A stretch of 64,000 nucleotides of DNA from Aspergillus flavus (Eukaryota > Ascomycota > Eurotiomycetes > Eurotiales > Aspergillaceae): positions 2,480,001 through 2,544,000 of the forward strand of contig NC_092410.1 of assembly GCF_009017415.1 (NCBI RefSeq). The letters run 5' to 3'. The notes under the pieces were generated by a model, which saw only the letters and a list, made by a program, of their open reading frames with translations, did no database searches and was not told where the DNA came from. This document shows, one piece after another, positions 32,472-45,703 of this stretch; the first letter of the stretch is position 1, and each line of letters starts with the position of its first letter. The position numbers and the translations under genes are program-made.

Positions 32472-34123
32472 TCAAGGGGGCATTGACAATCTCATGTCTT
32501 GCAGCAGTTCCTTCGGTAAATGCTTCGATGCCAGAGAGAAAACAGTCGTAGAATTGTTAATATGGCGTTGTCTAGAAAGTTGACGAGTCAGCATAGCTAG
32601 GGGGAAGGGTTTATCCCAGCTCACCGTCTCATCAAAGTGATAACGTCACTCTCGTCAATCGTCTTCCGACCCGCATGTTTAGAATATGCCGCCAGATCTT
32701 CAGCGACCTGCTCAAAATACCACGATGACGCTTGTTCAATGGCAGCTAAGGTGGCCTTGCTGATCTTAGCTTTAGAGCCAGCTCTCGCTGGCGCAAATCG
32801 AGTAGCCAGCTTTCGAATTACCCCTGACGGCATGTTGGGGACAGGGATACCGTGTCGGGAGAGCTTCTTTTGCTTTCCTTGTACTGTAATAGTGTCTTCG
32901 TCACGCAATCCTCCTCCGACGATACCGGGGCTTTCGCTTAAAGAGGCGCGAGACGGCATGTGGAGATCTAAACCAAATTCACCAGCTGTGACAGCCGCAT
33001 CGTCACTATCGTCAGACATGGGGGCTGTGTCCTGTACCAGATCAACAGGCGGAAGCTCGAACCCTTCATCATCGTTGAGAGGTCCGTCCATGTCGTCGGC
33101 CGGAGGTGGAGGCGGGGATGGAAAGTTGAAATCAAAATTGAACCTCCCAAGGTCTTCCGTCTCGCCTCTGTACCTATATTAGCCAGAAAAATCCAAATCC
33201 GTTGGGGAAATACCACCCACCCTCTATCAAAGGCGCCTTGACTCATGACAGTTTCGTCTTGGTTCTCTCCGTCTTCACCATGCTCGATACCGGAGTCACC
33301 ACCATCTTCTGAGTCGCTTTCCAACCGGGTCGCATCACCAAAGTTCTCACTCAGCCTAGGGTTACCGAAACTCATCATAGATAATCGTGCTCTATCGTGT
33401 TCGCTCGTAGCCCGTCGGGGGTATTCGACCGTGATATCCTCTTCTTCAAACGCCAAAGAGAGCCTGGGAGGACGTGGCTCGGGACTCGCTTCCTCCTGCT
33501 CCTCCACCTCTTCTAAAGGCAAGGACAGCCGGGGACGCTCAATCTCCGGTTCATTATCAAGCTCTTCGATCTCATCCTTCTCCAGTTCCGGCTCTGATTC
33601 CGGTTTTTCTTCTTGCGGTGATGAACGAATAGGTTGTGATACGGGCGCAAGAGCTGATAACCGAATTTAGTATGCATCTGATGTACTCATACACGCAAAT
33701 CGCACGCATATGAAATAAGCTCATCTGTGACACATACCTCTACCGAGATTCCGTAGAATATCAAATGTAGTCTCCCTCTGCATCCGTCCACTTTTCCTAC
33801 GGTCACGCGCGGGTGTATTTGCCGCTCGGCGCTGCATCGCTCGTAATCCATATGGTGTTGATGGGGCCACTGCAGCTCTGTTGCGTGGCGTTCGTCGCGA
33901 CGGTGTCCCTGACGCTGCTAACCGGCCGGGGGTGAGAGGGTATCTGGTATGAATAGGAAGACGCTGAAGCTGCAACCACCCACGGATTAGTATACACAGC
34001 TTTAATTACTGTGGGACGCAGTGTAATAACCCCCGTAAGTGTGGTATCTCCTACAGGAGTGAATGATTCGGAGATGTCGGACTCTCGCGGTGACCGGCGG
34101 CCACGCGGCTTAGGGGTCGACAT
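32472..34123 (-). CDS. cnp20: CENP-T-like inner kinetochore protein
   Basis: Five exons, 34123-34031, 33969-33738, 33653-33221, 33173-32625 and 32571-32472, give about 468 residues. The C-terminal histone fold is clear: HGIPVPNMPSGVIRKLATRFA, KISKATLAAIEQASSWYFEQVAEDL, and GRKTIDESDVITLMRRQR, followed by the family extension LPKELLQDMRL. CENP-T pairs with CENP-W at centromeric DNA; its disordered N-terminus recruits the Ndc80 complex. Here the N-terminal part is basic (LQRLPIHTRYPLTPGR, RRKSGRMQRETTFDIL) and the middle acidic. For exon 4 an alternative acceptor a few bases inside would change one or two residues. The symbol is from fission yeast usage. Divergent from CMS1 by 332 bp. Confidence 0.88.
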
Positions 34124-34455
34124 TTATACTGATAAGGGGACTTATAGAACAATTGCTTCATGTATCGTGTTGACAAGTGATCGCATAGAATTGGACATGT
34201 CACTGAGAAAACCTGAAGATGATTAGGCTGCAGCGCATGTCCCAATTTCGCAAGAGGGGTTGTTGTTCTTCGGTGGAAAGCGCGTGTTGATGACATGGAA
34301 GAGTTGGAGTGTAATTGGCCGTGGCTTATCGATAAGCCGGCTGACTCAGCATAAAAAAAGTTGCTACGGATCAAGTCTTATTGATAAATGAATTCTAACC
34401 ATTGAATGTTTCTTTTTCTTTTCTCTTAGAGGATCGATAGAGATACTAAGGCAAA
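34124..34455. promoter_or_regulatory. Divergent promoter CENP-T / CMS1
   Basis: The 332 bp hold both promoters, with a TTTTCTTTT pyrimidine stretch just before the plus-strand start. No other signal was recognised. Confidence 0.5.
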
Positions 34456-35549
34456 ATGTCTGCGGAAGCTGCCAAGTCATCCGGCCTCTCGGCCAAGATT
34501 GATAACAAACGCAAGAGGCAAGCTGAGGAATCCTCAAAACAGGCCGGGGCGGCTACTGGCAACGCAGAGGGTCCGAGTAACAAGAAAAGAAAGAACGGCA
34601 AATCCAAGCTAAAGAAGGGTGGAAAGGACAAGAAGGATAAGCCCCAGCTAGATGCGTCAGAGAAGGAGCAGAGAGACGCCAAGCAAACCGAGACCAAAGG
34701 CGGCATTGATGAAGCTATTGGCAAGATGGACGGCCGCCTGTTGGCGGATCATTTCATGCAGAAGGCTAAGCGCCACAATAAGGAGCTGACTGCGGTCGAA
34801 TTGAGTGACCTTAGTGTTCCAGGTATGTTCTTGTCAAACTCAGCGATATGTGTCAAGACTAACGATCTAAGAATCCTCATTCCTCGACACATCGTCGTTT
34901 GACTTGCCCAGACAATTGGAGAAGCTACCAGCGTTTCTGAAGGCATTCAGCCCTAAAGGATCTGACCTTTCAAAGCCATCAGAGGAGAAAGGTACACCGC
35001 ATACCCTGGTGGTCTGCGCTTCCGGGCTTCGAGCAGCCGATGCAGTGAGGTGAGTTAAAGCCGATTAACGCTATACATCCTGGGTATTAACCACTCCACT
35101 GTAGAGCTCTCCGTACGTTCCAAACCAAAGAATCCCCAATTGGCAAGCTGTTTGCAAAGCATATCAAGCTGGAAGAAGCCAAGCAATTCCTGGAGCGATC
35201 ACGGTATGTTTTGCACCCGTTTAGGCTCCTTGCAATTAAACTGACTTTCCTTAAGCATTGCCATTGGAGGCGGAACACCTGCTCGTATCTCCGATTTGAT
35301 CGATGCTGGTATGGCTTTCTCACATTCAAGTGCGCAGAGCAGGCTAAACATGAGCTGACTTCTACAGGTTCCCTCAAACTTGGCGAACTACAGCGTATCG
35401 TGATCGATGGATCCTATGTTGATCAGAAGCAGCGTGGTATCTTTGACATGAAGGAAACCCATCTTCCACTTCTGAAATTGCTCACGCGGTCCGAGTTTCG
35501 TGAACGGTATGGGGCGGAGGAGAAGCGGATTCAGATCCTCATCTTTTAG
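34456..35549 (+). CDS. cms1: CMS1-family 90S pre-ribosome protein
   Basis: Five exons, 34456-34822, 34872-35049, 35105-35203, 35256-35308 and 35368-35549, give about 292 residues. The N-terminal third is Lys/Ser-rich with nuclear signals (NKKRKNGKSKLKKGG). The CMS1 core resembles a minimal RecA-like helicase lobe: TLVVCASGLRAADAVRALR, KLFAKHIKLEEAKQFLERSRIAIGGGTPARISDL, and LGELQRIVIDGSYVDQKQRGIFDM. It lacks a Walker A lysine motif, as in the family. In yeast Cms1 is linked to the small-subunit processome. Exon 4 is 53 nt. Confidence 0.92.
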
Positions 35550-36321
35550 CTTCTTACAGTGATGTATAATGTGGTTGGCGTTAATCAAGGCTGGGTGTTA
35601 GATCGTTTTATTGTCTGTTTTCGTTCTGGGTAGTGATACCCTACATGCATATATTTGCATCGTATGCTTGGTTTCTTTTTTACTTTGATAAATACAGGTT
35701 TTCGTAGTTTGGAACATTTTTGTTCATCTTGAGCTGTCGTTAAACCTAGGGTCAATATCATAACCGCAAACCATGGGCAGGTCTCTATCCCAGTATATCA
35801 AAATACACGTTCGGAATGAAATTAGCTCTTGCTCTACACCAAGTCCAGATTCGTTAGTCACTGTGACCCTTGTATCCATAAGATGATGCTATTGTCGGAC
35901 TATATGCTAAATATGCGAACCCATATGCTATGAACCACCCACCCAATATACGCCAGACCTTCTCTATATACAAATCTCATGGTACAAAATGAGGGCTTGT
36001 AACAAGCGAACGTTGCTGCCAGATGTACCGCTATAAAGCATAGCCACTACGCAGTGATCGCAATGCATGGAATAGATAAAAAGAAGAAGAAAAGAAATAC
36101 CACACATGCAAATGGACCATGGTCGCGAAACATAATAGAACTGGATGCCTTCGTGAGTCAAAGGTACGATCGTGTTGTAAGGTCAGAGGTAAAGCTATAT
36201 GCAGATGGAGATGGTATCAAGCGGTGAACAGAACAACAACCCAGGAACCATAAGAAAGGAAATTATGTACGTAGATGTTAGAGGATGGTCGTAGGCCAGA
36301 GACGTAAGCCGCAGAGAAAAT
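35550..36321. other. Convergent 3' spacer
   Basis: The 772 bp between converging CMS1 and MED12, AT-rich and without a recognised element. Confidence 0.5.
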
Positions 36322-39300
36322 CTAAGCCCGAACTCGTCTGGCATCGAAGTATTTGAGGTTCACAGCGGTATCGTTCACCCCTACGATTGGTGCGGCATCT
36401 TCGAGGAGCTCCCAAGGGCGTACTGGGTAGGGTCCCATAGCACGTCCCCGGTATTGGAGGCGAAGATGGCTGGCAACGCAATTAATGCCTTCTGAAAGAC
36501 TAGCTGAGGTAACTGCAGGGGTCATAGCAGTTGGTTGTGGGTTAGATGGAGCACCCGGCAGGGCGCTGGACGGTGTTGGAGTTGGAGTAGAACCACCTGC
36601 GGCAGGTGATGGAAGAGAAGCAGCCTGCAAGCTATTCAATGCTGCTGCATCGCTCATGGGACCGAGAAGGTAAATAAATCTAGAGTCATTTTGATACTGA
36701 AGAAAGGGTGGACATTTTTCCTTGAGGAAACGGGCACATTGCTGCCGCGCCTCATCTGGGAACGTGTCGATCAGGGAGGCTGCGACGTCTAATGCATGAG
36801 TCTGAAGCAGAATTCCGGGACAAGGACGGTAGCCCTGAGACGGTATTGGGTGAGGGAAATAGTCAGCCGCCGGGAAAAGGCGTATAACGCTGTCTGGAAG
36901 GCGTGCAAGGGATATGCATAGAATTGAGATCAGCAAACGAGACTGTTCCTGCAGGCCGTTGGCTCTAGGCGCTGGGGATGGCATAGTGAACGCAGAACGG
37001 TGAATCACAATCATCCTTAGAAAAGCAGAGAACCAGAAAGCGAGAGACCTCTCGAAGTTTGAGCGAGACTGAAGAATTTGAGTCGTAGCGGCGCCGTGTC
37101 TATTCATGGTGACGTTGTTGAAATTGGTTTGCATGATAACAAGCCTGTGGAGAAGTAGATCCATTTTCTCAACGAGAATGGGAGCCACAGACTGTACACC
37201 AGCCTCTGGCACACTGTAAGCAAGTTTCTCAATTATCGTCAGGTACAGCTTTGCTGTCTCCAGGGACTTGGCTGTGCCCGGGTGTCCATGAGCTTCAAGC
37301 TGTTCTTCGAATAATGGGATAGAAAAGAGAGCTCTTTCAGCTCGCTCCCGAATCTAAAAGAAGGGAGAAAATAGTCAGCTTAGGAGGACATTCTTGTAGT
37401 GATAGTGGTGTTTCCATACTTGTCTTATTATGTCTTGACTCATGAGGCCTACGAAACCAACCCAATTTGATCCTTTTGATCGTGTATCTTCCACAGCGGC
37501 CTTAAACATCACGTCAACGATACCGTTGCCCACATTACGGCCAGATTCTGCATTGAAAAGCATTTGGAGCTTCAACTGGCAAAATGGAAGGGAGAAGTCA
37601 TCAGTCATGCGGACGACCTTTTCTGCCTCGGACATTGTAGGTGGACCTTGCGGTATGTTAGCAATATAAGCAACTATCGGGATTCGCTTTACTTACCAGC
37701 GAGTGAGTCAAAGCCCAAGAGGTTATCTAGAGCCCTTTCCAGGACGGTTGTTGACGTTGAATGTTTTCCAATAAAGCCTTGCAGACAGTATTGGACCGTA
37801 ACTTCAGGATTCTGTGTAAGAAGGATATCGAGCAACTCTGTTGCACAACCTGCGATGTCGGGCTGTCCTGGATTGGATCCAGTCTCTGAATTAACCAACG
37901 CAACTGCATCGCATATTATATCGAGGGTCTCCTGAGGGTGCTTCATGAAAAACTCTTGTTGTGCGACATGGAAACGGTATGTGACCTGGGAAAACAAGTT
38001 TAGCGTTGCGTTCTAGATAGATATGATAGTTGACGTACCAAGTCAGCGTATTTACTTTTTCCTGAAACTAGAGGAACAAGAAGCTGAAGCAGGTCCACCC
38101 GCAATCCGGCCAAGTTGGGAATTACAGCAGCCACCTTTTCCGACTGCAAAAGCTTTTTCACTAAAAACACAAAAGCATGTATGGTGACGCAGCCAACTCC
38201 GATGAGAGGAGGGAGAATTCGGGACATCGACGGGGTAGAGGACTTCAGAAGTCCACATATCCAACGAATCAGCATTGTATCGAAATGCTTCGGTTGGAAC
38301 GGCCGCAAATAAGCCAGATACCTGGCAGTTTCATTTGCTGACAGTTTTGCGGGACTGCCACTATTTTCTAGTATATGCATAAGCGAATAGAAGACCGTAT
38401 CCATCGTGGACTCGTCCATGCCACCCCCAGACGAGAGAAGTTGGTTTAACTTTTCTTGAAATGAAGGGTCGACATCACTGAGTGCTAAGGGAATACTATC
38501 CGAAAGCGGGGAAGGCGCTGCCAAAGCTGACTTGTTCTCTAAGCGAGTGAGGTCCTGACGTAAAAGAGCAACGGTGTTGAATTCACTGGGTATTCGGAGT
38601 CCTAACTCGATGAGCGAAAACAACAAGTCCAAACTTGCATTGCCCAGTCTCTTAAGACGAGCATACGACTCAACGAGGCCCCTGAAGAGGTCAGCCGTAG
38701 CGCCAATTACACAGAAACAGTCAAAATGGCAATTGACCGTATCGGCAACGGAAGCCAGGACCACGTCGTCATCACAACGAGTAGCTTGTTTCAGTATGTC
38801 TGCCAGCATCGAGAGGTCACCGAAAGTCTCTAATATCTCCCTGACACTGTAGAACTCGTCGGGAGTAAGAGCGGATGCACCTGGGTCCACCGCCACGGAG
38901 ACCCCAGAGAGTTTTCTGTAGTTGTTAGCCGGAGCAGTACTCCTAGAGAGCAGATAAACATACCTAGGTGAATCGCGGCAATGCCCAGCAATTCCGTGGC
39001 GAATCCACTGTCCGATTTCGGATTTCACAGCCCAAGTGGGATTGGGCTGTGATGATTCAGTGGGCATAGCACTGTCCATCTCAGCGCCGAAGATATTAGG
39101 CAGTCGCTGAGCAATTGATATTTTCAGCTCTGCAATGGCAGAGTCCTCCTCCATCACCGGGATTCCAGCCCTGTAAAGGAGCGTATTGCGGAGGTTTCGC
39201 ACATGCTCTGGGAGGCGATTGGCCGGCAGTTGCTTTAGGAGACAGAGGTCACTCGGTACGGGCTGAGGGGTGTTTGTGACACCTTTCGCCATCAGCCATT

Positions 39301-41465
39301 GAAGGTACCTACCTACAGAGAATGTCTGAGATCTGACTAGCTCTGAAATAATATGGTAGATATTTTCCATGTTTAGTGCGCTAGTCACTCGAACATCAGA
39401 GAGGAAAGAAAGAATATATGAGTCAACATCGATCCCAGACATCTTCCACTTGCGCAAAAGACGCACGCCAGTATATACACGGCAAAGACCATAACGGAAC
39501 GGTGTAGCCGTCCACTCGAGGAGTTTGGAAATGAGAATAGCTTTATCCTCTATCGTTTTCAGGCATGCAGTGGAGGCGGAAGAGATGTCATGCGCGGAGC
39601 GGATGGAGTCAAACAGCTGTATGACACGCTGTTGCGGTGACCGTTCAGCTGTGTCTTGGTGGTTCTTGGGTAGCTGCAATCGCGAATTGCGTTCAGAGAG
39701 ATTCTGGTAAATCGTTTTATGGACATTGTCCTTTAAGTTCAAGCATGAAGATATAAGCTCCTTGTGGTTTTCCCATGAACCTGGCAGAACCACAGATGAG
39801 GTATGCTCGAGAACAAGTCTCCTGACATAAAGAGATAATCTATCTACGAGGGGCTGTAGTGGGCCTCCTTTATCCGGCTGGGTGACCTGTTGTCTGATTA
39901 ATAGGGTATTGACCGTCAATATCAGCGCACGTACCTGACGCAACTTCACAAGTAGCAATTCGGCTAACCGCCGCCCACGCTTCCGATATCGCATAATATT
40001 GTCCCAATAGATACCAAGCATCAGCAGCCAAACGGGAACTATATTGACCGGCGCGGCTTCTAACGAGGACAAGAACCATCCAAGATACTGGTCGTGGTCG
40101 AGCAGACGTTCAAAGAACAAGCGAGCTGTTAAGCTTACCCTAGGAGATGTTAGCACTCGAATTATACGAACACCATGTTAGTTACATACGCATATGTCAT
40201 CTTCATTTTCCATTGCGCAGAGCCGCAGGCTCCTAGTACTCCTTCTAAGAACTGCTGAACACTTGCTGTCCAGTCACGGACCCATTTTGCTTCTAAGCCC
40301 AGCGCTAATGTGCCACTCGTTCCTTTCCTCTTGAACGCACGGATCTCATTGGCACCGACACACTTTGCAAGCCACACGGCTCGGTTAACTGGGATACCTT
40401 TGTTTAAGCATTGATCCAGAAGTGCCTTGCCCCGGATACCATGAGGAATCGTTCGGCTCAACTTGCGCAGAGGAACAGACGGGTTAGCGAGGTCACGAAG
40501 CCAGGCCTCGCGTTTATTATCCGTTAGAGTTACTCGCGGAGGTGGCTTAAAGGTCGACGGTGCAGTCACCAGGCTATGGTTTTGTCTCTTTTCAAGAGCT
40601 GCTGCAAAAACGGAAGAGAGCATCTGCAGACCGGAGCGGTGCTTCAATTGTGCATATAACGAGGGTCGTGCGGTGTTCGATTCATTTTGAGATACCTGAG
40701 TACGGTCGTAGTGTCCCTGCTTTGCCGTCTGTTCGTTTAAAACATCTTCCGGGTGGTTCCCAATCCATGGGGAGAAATCCGCAACTTCTAACGTTTCGGT
40801 TACCGGTCAAACGTGTCCCTTGGGCTTTCATAGCCGTCTGGTGAGGATAACTTACTTTCTCCTTTAAGCACTGGCGCAACAGAAGGAGTCTCAATGCGAT
40901 AGGGGATCGTCTGTACCTCCTTCACGGGTGAACTAGCTCGTGACGTTGTCGGATTACTTCCCAGCGACTCCGGAATATACTTCCAAGGCAAAACCGGCAA
41001 AGAAGGTGGCGATGCGGGTTTCCCACCCTGCGCGACAGCTGTCGCATCTTCCTCATTCATCACATTGCTCCCCGGCACCTCGGATAGCATAGCCTGGAAG
41101 GACCATACCGGCCGATTGCGCCAAGAAAGTGAGGGAGGCTTTGAGCCACCCGTTCCTGGTGTGCTTCTCAGCTCTCCACCGCTCCCCGGCGCAGGACTCG
41201 CATCTCGAGCGGAGGGTGCTGCAGGTAAGTCCAGCCGAAGTCTTTTTGGCGGAGGTTCTAGCTCTTGCGCATCACCACCACTCGTAGTAAGGTCGATGAC
41301 TGCCGGCTGTCTGGGTTGCGGCTGCGGTACAGGTGTAGGTAGCTTCTCGAACTGAGGGTCGGGCGGTCCCACGGCTTGAGAAGCATCAACATGCCCAGAG
41401 CCGTTGTTGACGGCGCGCAGGGGATGACCCCACGATTGGACGCCGGCAGAAGAATGAGGTATCAT
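36322..41465 (-). CDS. srb8: Mediator kinase-module subunit 12 (Srb8)
   Basis: Six exons, 41465-40856, 40787-40190, 40139-38039, 37985-37697, 37646-37420 and 37353-36322, give about 1618 residues, the largest gene here. MED12 activates the Cdk8-cyclin C kinase that docks on Mediator and modulates RNA polymerase II. The N-terminal 200 residues are Pro-rich and disordered; the Med12 domain follows (SRTIPHGIRGKALLDQCLNKGIPVNRAVWLAKCVGANEIRAFKRKG near 300-350). The large central exon carries helical repeats (e.g. EWTATPFRYGLCRVYTGVRLLRKW). Exon joints recover the fungal Srb8 sequence without gaps. An in-frame GTG at 41486 is not used; the first ATG is 41465. Confidence 0.95.
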
Positions 41466-42233
41466 CTCAGCTTCATGGTGTATCACCGCGCCGGAGGTTG
41501 CTCATTGGAACAGCAGAATGAGGCCGATCAACCGGACTAAACACGCGCAAATGATCGTTGGCGACTCTCTAAAAGAACCGAGATGTCCCGGCTCTGTTTA
41601 TATGCCTCCTACCAATCTGTCACCGGACGGACGTCGGGAAATGCAAGGTGAGTGGATAGAGTGGTTAAAGGTCGGGAAATAATCGGTGCGAATCAAGTAG
41701 GGGCGGGAAAGTCTGCAGTGAAGGTCGCAAGGCACGCGAACGAAGGGTCGAGACGGAAAAAAGGATTGAAGAAGGACGAAGTAGAAAAGAACAGAAGAAC
41801 ACAAAGAAGGAGAAGGGCGAGGGAATTGGGGAAAAAGCCGAGTACGGCGAACGATAGGGAAGATCTCCAGATAACGTAAGGAAGGACCAACTGGCAGTCC
41901 GTCTTTTTTGGGTATCATCCGTACGTACATAGTACATACATACAATGGGACAGTCCGGAATTATGGGACCGTCTGGTACTTACTACTGCGGTAGGGAGGG
42001 GCGGACTGAAGTGTACCGGATGACGGGTAATTAACGCGGGATTGACACAGTGTGGGCGAGATAAACATGGATCCATTACTGGCGTAATACCGGATGCCGA
42101 ATGCGTCTTAAGCTTGAAAGCTGATTGTCCGTACTCTTTAACCTTATTAGGAGTCTAAAAGGAGATTCATGCAAATCGAATTGTGATCGCTCAAGGGTTC
42201 TCTCCTGATATTCCCTGTTCTTTGTTTGTTTCT

Positions 42234-42264
42234 AATTCCATTCTCCGACGGGAGATATGGAATT
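42234..42264. repeat. Hairpin with CCGACGG apex
   Basis: Arms AATTCCA (42234-42240) and TGGAATT (42258-42264) enclose TCTCC/GGAGA (42242-42246 and 42251-42255) with a small internal loop, giving 12 pairs around GACG. Confidence 0.5.
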
Positions 42265-43880
42265 GACTAGTCTGGAGTCTGTTTCTTAAGGAATAATGAA
42301 GAGGTCAGGTGTACTCCTAAATTATCTCCTCGATACTGTATGTGTTCCTTTCCATACCGGTGACATCCCCATGGACCTGCATCAGATTTTACCCGCATTA
42401 TTGTTAATATTATATATCCATTATCCACCCGGGGTCCATACCTACTATTTCTTTAAGGGGAGAAGAAAAATACACACAAACACTGGTAATAGGGTATCAG
42501 AAGGGTATACACGAACAACGGCACTAATGAATAACTGGGGACGATATTATTACCCAACTAAAAGGGTCATCCTCGGATTCTCCGGCAAATCGATGGGTCT
42601 CTTGGCAATCAGATGATGGGCCCCATATTGCCCCATTCTCGAAAATCGGAGATATCTTATGGAACAATGTTGAGTAACTAATTCCGAGAATGATGGCATT
42701 GACAAAACCTTCTTTGCCTCTTGGGAATTTATTGAAGTCTGGGACATGCCGACATTGGGTGGCATCTGGAGATTCGTACATAATATTATCCCAGTTCGTC
42801 ATCTGCTGTCGTACATACTGTACATACTTCCATACTCCGTACTATCAGTAGTAGCCTGTACGGTACGCCCGTATAGCCTGCAGTAATACCAAATGATTTG
42901 CATCCCCGTTCGGAATATCGACTGGCCTATGGACAGTCGGTCAGACAGCCTGCGCATCAAACGAATGACATCCCATGGATTCCGTCTCCCAATACTACTC
43001 CTACTAGAAACCCAATTCCCCTCTCTCAGGTTCACTTTCTGGTGGTGAGAAATAGCCGCCGATCCATTCCTACTAGCCAGATCCCGCCACTCACTGTGGA
43101 TGAGCCATCAGATACTATTTCCTCCTCCGCATGACAATCCCCCAATGTGGCATGATATGGTTGTCTGATTCACCCTCCTGTTCCCCGCATTTCCACTATG
43201 ATATCTCAGAGTTGGCTTATTGTGCGTATTGTATTTATCCTGTTCTTTCTCTTTATATCTTTGTAATGGTCACGTTTTTTTCTCTCCCTTGGGTTACACT
43301 AATATCAGAGTCCTGCCCGGTAAAGCTTAAAGGACGTACTTGATCAATGCTCTCTCTCCGTTGCTGATGCCTGAATGCCATAGGACACCCACTCTCAGTC
43401 ACTGCCCATGCCAATATTACACAACATCCCTGACTGCAGTGCAATTTGGATCATCACACGAATACATACTAGGTACTCCTAGTCGACAAAGAACTTACAC
43501 GCTGTAGCTGCATAGACCTAGAATTTTAGCACGAAAAGCAAGTATTTCTGCAACCACGCCGGGCTACCATGGATCCGTGCCTCACTGATGTGCGATTGGA
43601 TGTATACGCAAGCACACCGGTAATGAATCCAATTGGCATGGAACATGGCTAGCTGAGACCAAGGAGTGCTTTCTATGTATGGACTACCAACCCTGTCGAA
43701 ATATGTTTGCTTTTCCGGATAAGTTGTTCGGGCCAGTCTCTGTTTCAGCTGTTCCCTACACTTGATACAGCCCATGGTTGGTCTTTCCGGGTTTATTCAT
43801 TGAGCAAGGAGGACTACCTTTTGGGCTTTGAAGATCATGATTTTCCTGATTTTCTTTCTTTTTCCATCTTTTTTTCTTCT

Positions 43881-43930
43881 TTCTTTTCTTTTCTTTTCTT
43901 TTCTTTTCTTTTCTTTTCTTTTCTTTTCTT
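43881..43930. repeat. (TTCTT)10 microsatellite
   Basis: Ten uninterrupted TTCTT units followed by a T-run, within a longer pyrimidine-rich tract (43839-43940) about 380 bp upstream of the Asterix gene. Confidence 0.9.
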
Positions 43931-44310
43931 TTTTTTTGGGTCTTTTGATTTGCTATATTTTTTTAATTATGCCTTAATAGTCTGGAGAGTTAAGGCAGCT
44001 TTACGAGCCCAGGAACATGGAGATCAAGCCCCTACCAATTCCTTTTTCTTCTTCCTTATTTTTCTTTCTTTCTATTTTCTTCTTTCTACCTATCGGTGTA
44101 CGGAGTTACATTATCTAGGTACATACATACTACATCTAGTTTTGTGATGGTTCATTTTGACGGGAGATAAAGAAAAAGATAAAGCCGAATGGCCAATAGA
44201 TGGACTGCCGCTTTAGTCTTGGCAACTACCACTTGGCTGGCGAGTTCGTCTTTCTCCCCAGCATCGTAACAACAAGCTGTACATTAGCACTAGTTATTTC
44301 CTGTGTGAAG

Positions 44311-45101
44311 ATGGCTTCGAAAAAAGACATGCGGAGGTTGGACCTCGGTACGTTAATTTCATAATCCCCTCCCAACCTGTGTCATTTGTGATGGCGAAAA
44401 CACAGTTACTAATTGCTGTTCTCCAACTCCAGCCATCCCCTATGTCGACCCGCCTGCCAACAAGGATGATGCCGATATGTCTGGTATACTTCAATCTGCT
44501 ACATGGATCAATTGGGGAGGAATGCTTTATTAACGGTCTGGTCCAGGCGCAATGACCAGCACCATGCCCATGGCCGCGGTAGGTTGACATCCGGATTTCT
44601 CATGGTTGCGCGGTCCGAGGATGCTGACAGTTTTCATAGATGTTCACCCGTAACAGGTGAGATAGACTATACTGTTCACACTGCCAGGGGTCATATGTCT
44701 GACAAACCTTTGATATCCAGGATGATCGGATGGTGAATTGCTCTCTTACGATCAGCCTTGGAGGTGTCTAACTAGTATCCAGGGTCTCATTCGTCTTTTC
44801 ACTTCAAAATTGGCTCGGTGAAACACCTGAGCAGAAAAGGACGGCATCTACTCCTGCGTATATGTCTGTCTTCATGTCCTGTTCGTCTTCCTTTTTCCCT
44901 AATAAAGGTCAAGATAGATACTAACTTTTGATGTGCATATAGTGATGGCATTGGTTGTTGTACGTCTCAAGTTCCCTCCTTATCCGCCCTGCCTAGTAAT
45001 CGGGTCTGGTACTTATTCACATGCTACAGACGTATTTCCCTATATTCATGCCTCCGCCGGCGGTTCCAGCAGGTGCTGCCACTGCTACCCCTTCTCCATA
45101 A
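44311..45101 (+). CDS. Asterix (WDR83OS/UPF0139) PAT-complex subunit
   Basis: Eight exons, 44311-44347, 44433-44483, 44547-44578, 44640-44656, 44721-44732, 44783-44880, 44943-44959 and 45030-45101, join in phase to only 111 residues. Family features are IPYVDPP near the N-terminus, NRMIGWVSFVFSLQNWL as a first hydrophobic segment, ETPEQKRTASTPAYM, then a span SVFMSLMALVVTYFPIF and a Pro/Ala-rich end. Asterix is the membrane half of the PAT chaperone (with CCDC47) that shields polar segments of new multi-pass proteins at the ER translocon. Exons 4, 5 and 7 are 17, 12 and 17 nt. Every joint has GT-AG ends, and skipping exon 5 would keep frame. Confidence 0.88.
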
Positions 45102-45703
45102 ACAATGCCAACTGTGTGGCCTGTTTGAGGAAATTGAATTGTGATCCTATACCACCTTGTATATCTATTACCTAAAAAGGGGGTAGGAGGCTTCTGAAGT
45201 TAGGATGATACCCAAACGTCCACGTCCATGCGGTCATCGATTTGCCACTGAAGTGCATGGTGATCACGTGGGATTGTATCAATAGTTAGTCTAATACAAG
45301 TCTTGATCTTTTTCTTCTGTGTCTGAGTCATGCCGTTTTCTTCACACACTGTGGGATTCAATGTGAATGAGGTTATGTTTTCATATATAGGAATCACACT
45401 AGAGATACAGGTATTAGTAGATCATCTGGCCGATCAGCTGGATGAAGACGCGCAGATGAGCGAAAAGGGGCTTAGTCACAGTTTCACCGCCTTCCCCCAC
45501 AGAGGCGCTAAATCGGGTCGCGCCCCTCAAAAGGCTCTTTCTTCTTCCTCACTTGTCTTCTCCCCAACAACACCTTCACACTCACCCCTCAGCTCTTCTA
45601 CGAACGCTCGCGATCGCTACAAGTTACAGAGTTTTTAACTCTTACCCCTCGCTTTCATACTACAACCGCTTTTAAGGGCCCGTTTCGAGAAAAGGCCGAG
45701 TTT
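45102..45703. promoter_or_regulatory. Tandem spacer Asterix / eIF1
   Basis: The 602 bp carry the Asterix 3' UTR and the eIF1 promoter. A CT-rich stretch at 45535-45600 precedes the eIF1 start, as expected of a strongly expressed fungal gene. Confidence 0.5.

Larger units (their letters stand above)
41466..44310. other. Long divergent spacer MED12 / Asterix gene
   Basis: The 2.8 kb hold both promoters. Visible elements are a pyrimidine-rich minus-strand leader near 41700-41870, an imperfect hairpin at 42234-42264, TACTCCGTAC at 42833-42842, and a (TTCTT)10 microsatellite at 43881-43930. Short frames throughout have no protein-like composition. I see no gene. Confidence 0.45.

Noticed and set aside
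43707..44147. Frame with long Phe/Ser/Leu runs
   Set aside because: It reads through the (TTCTT)10 microsatellite and pyrimidine tract; not protein-like.
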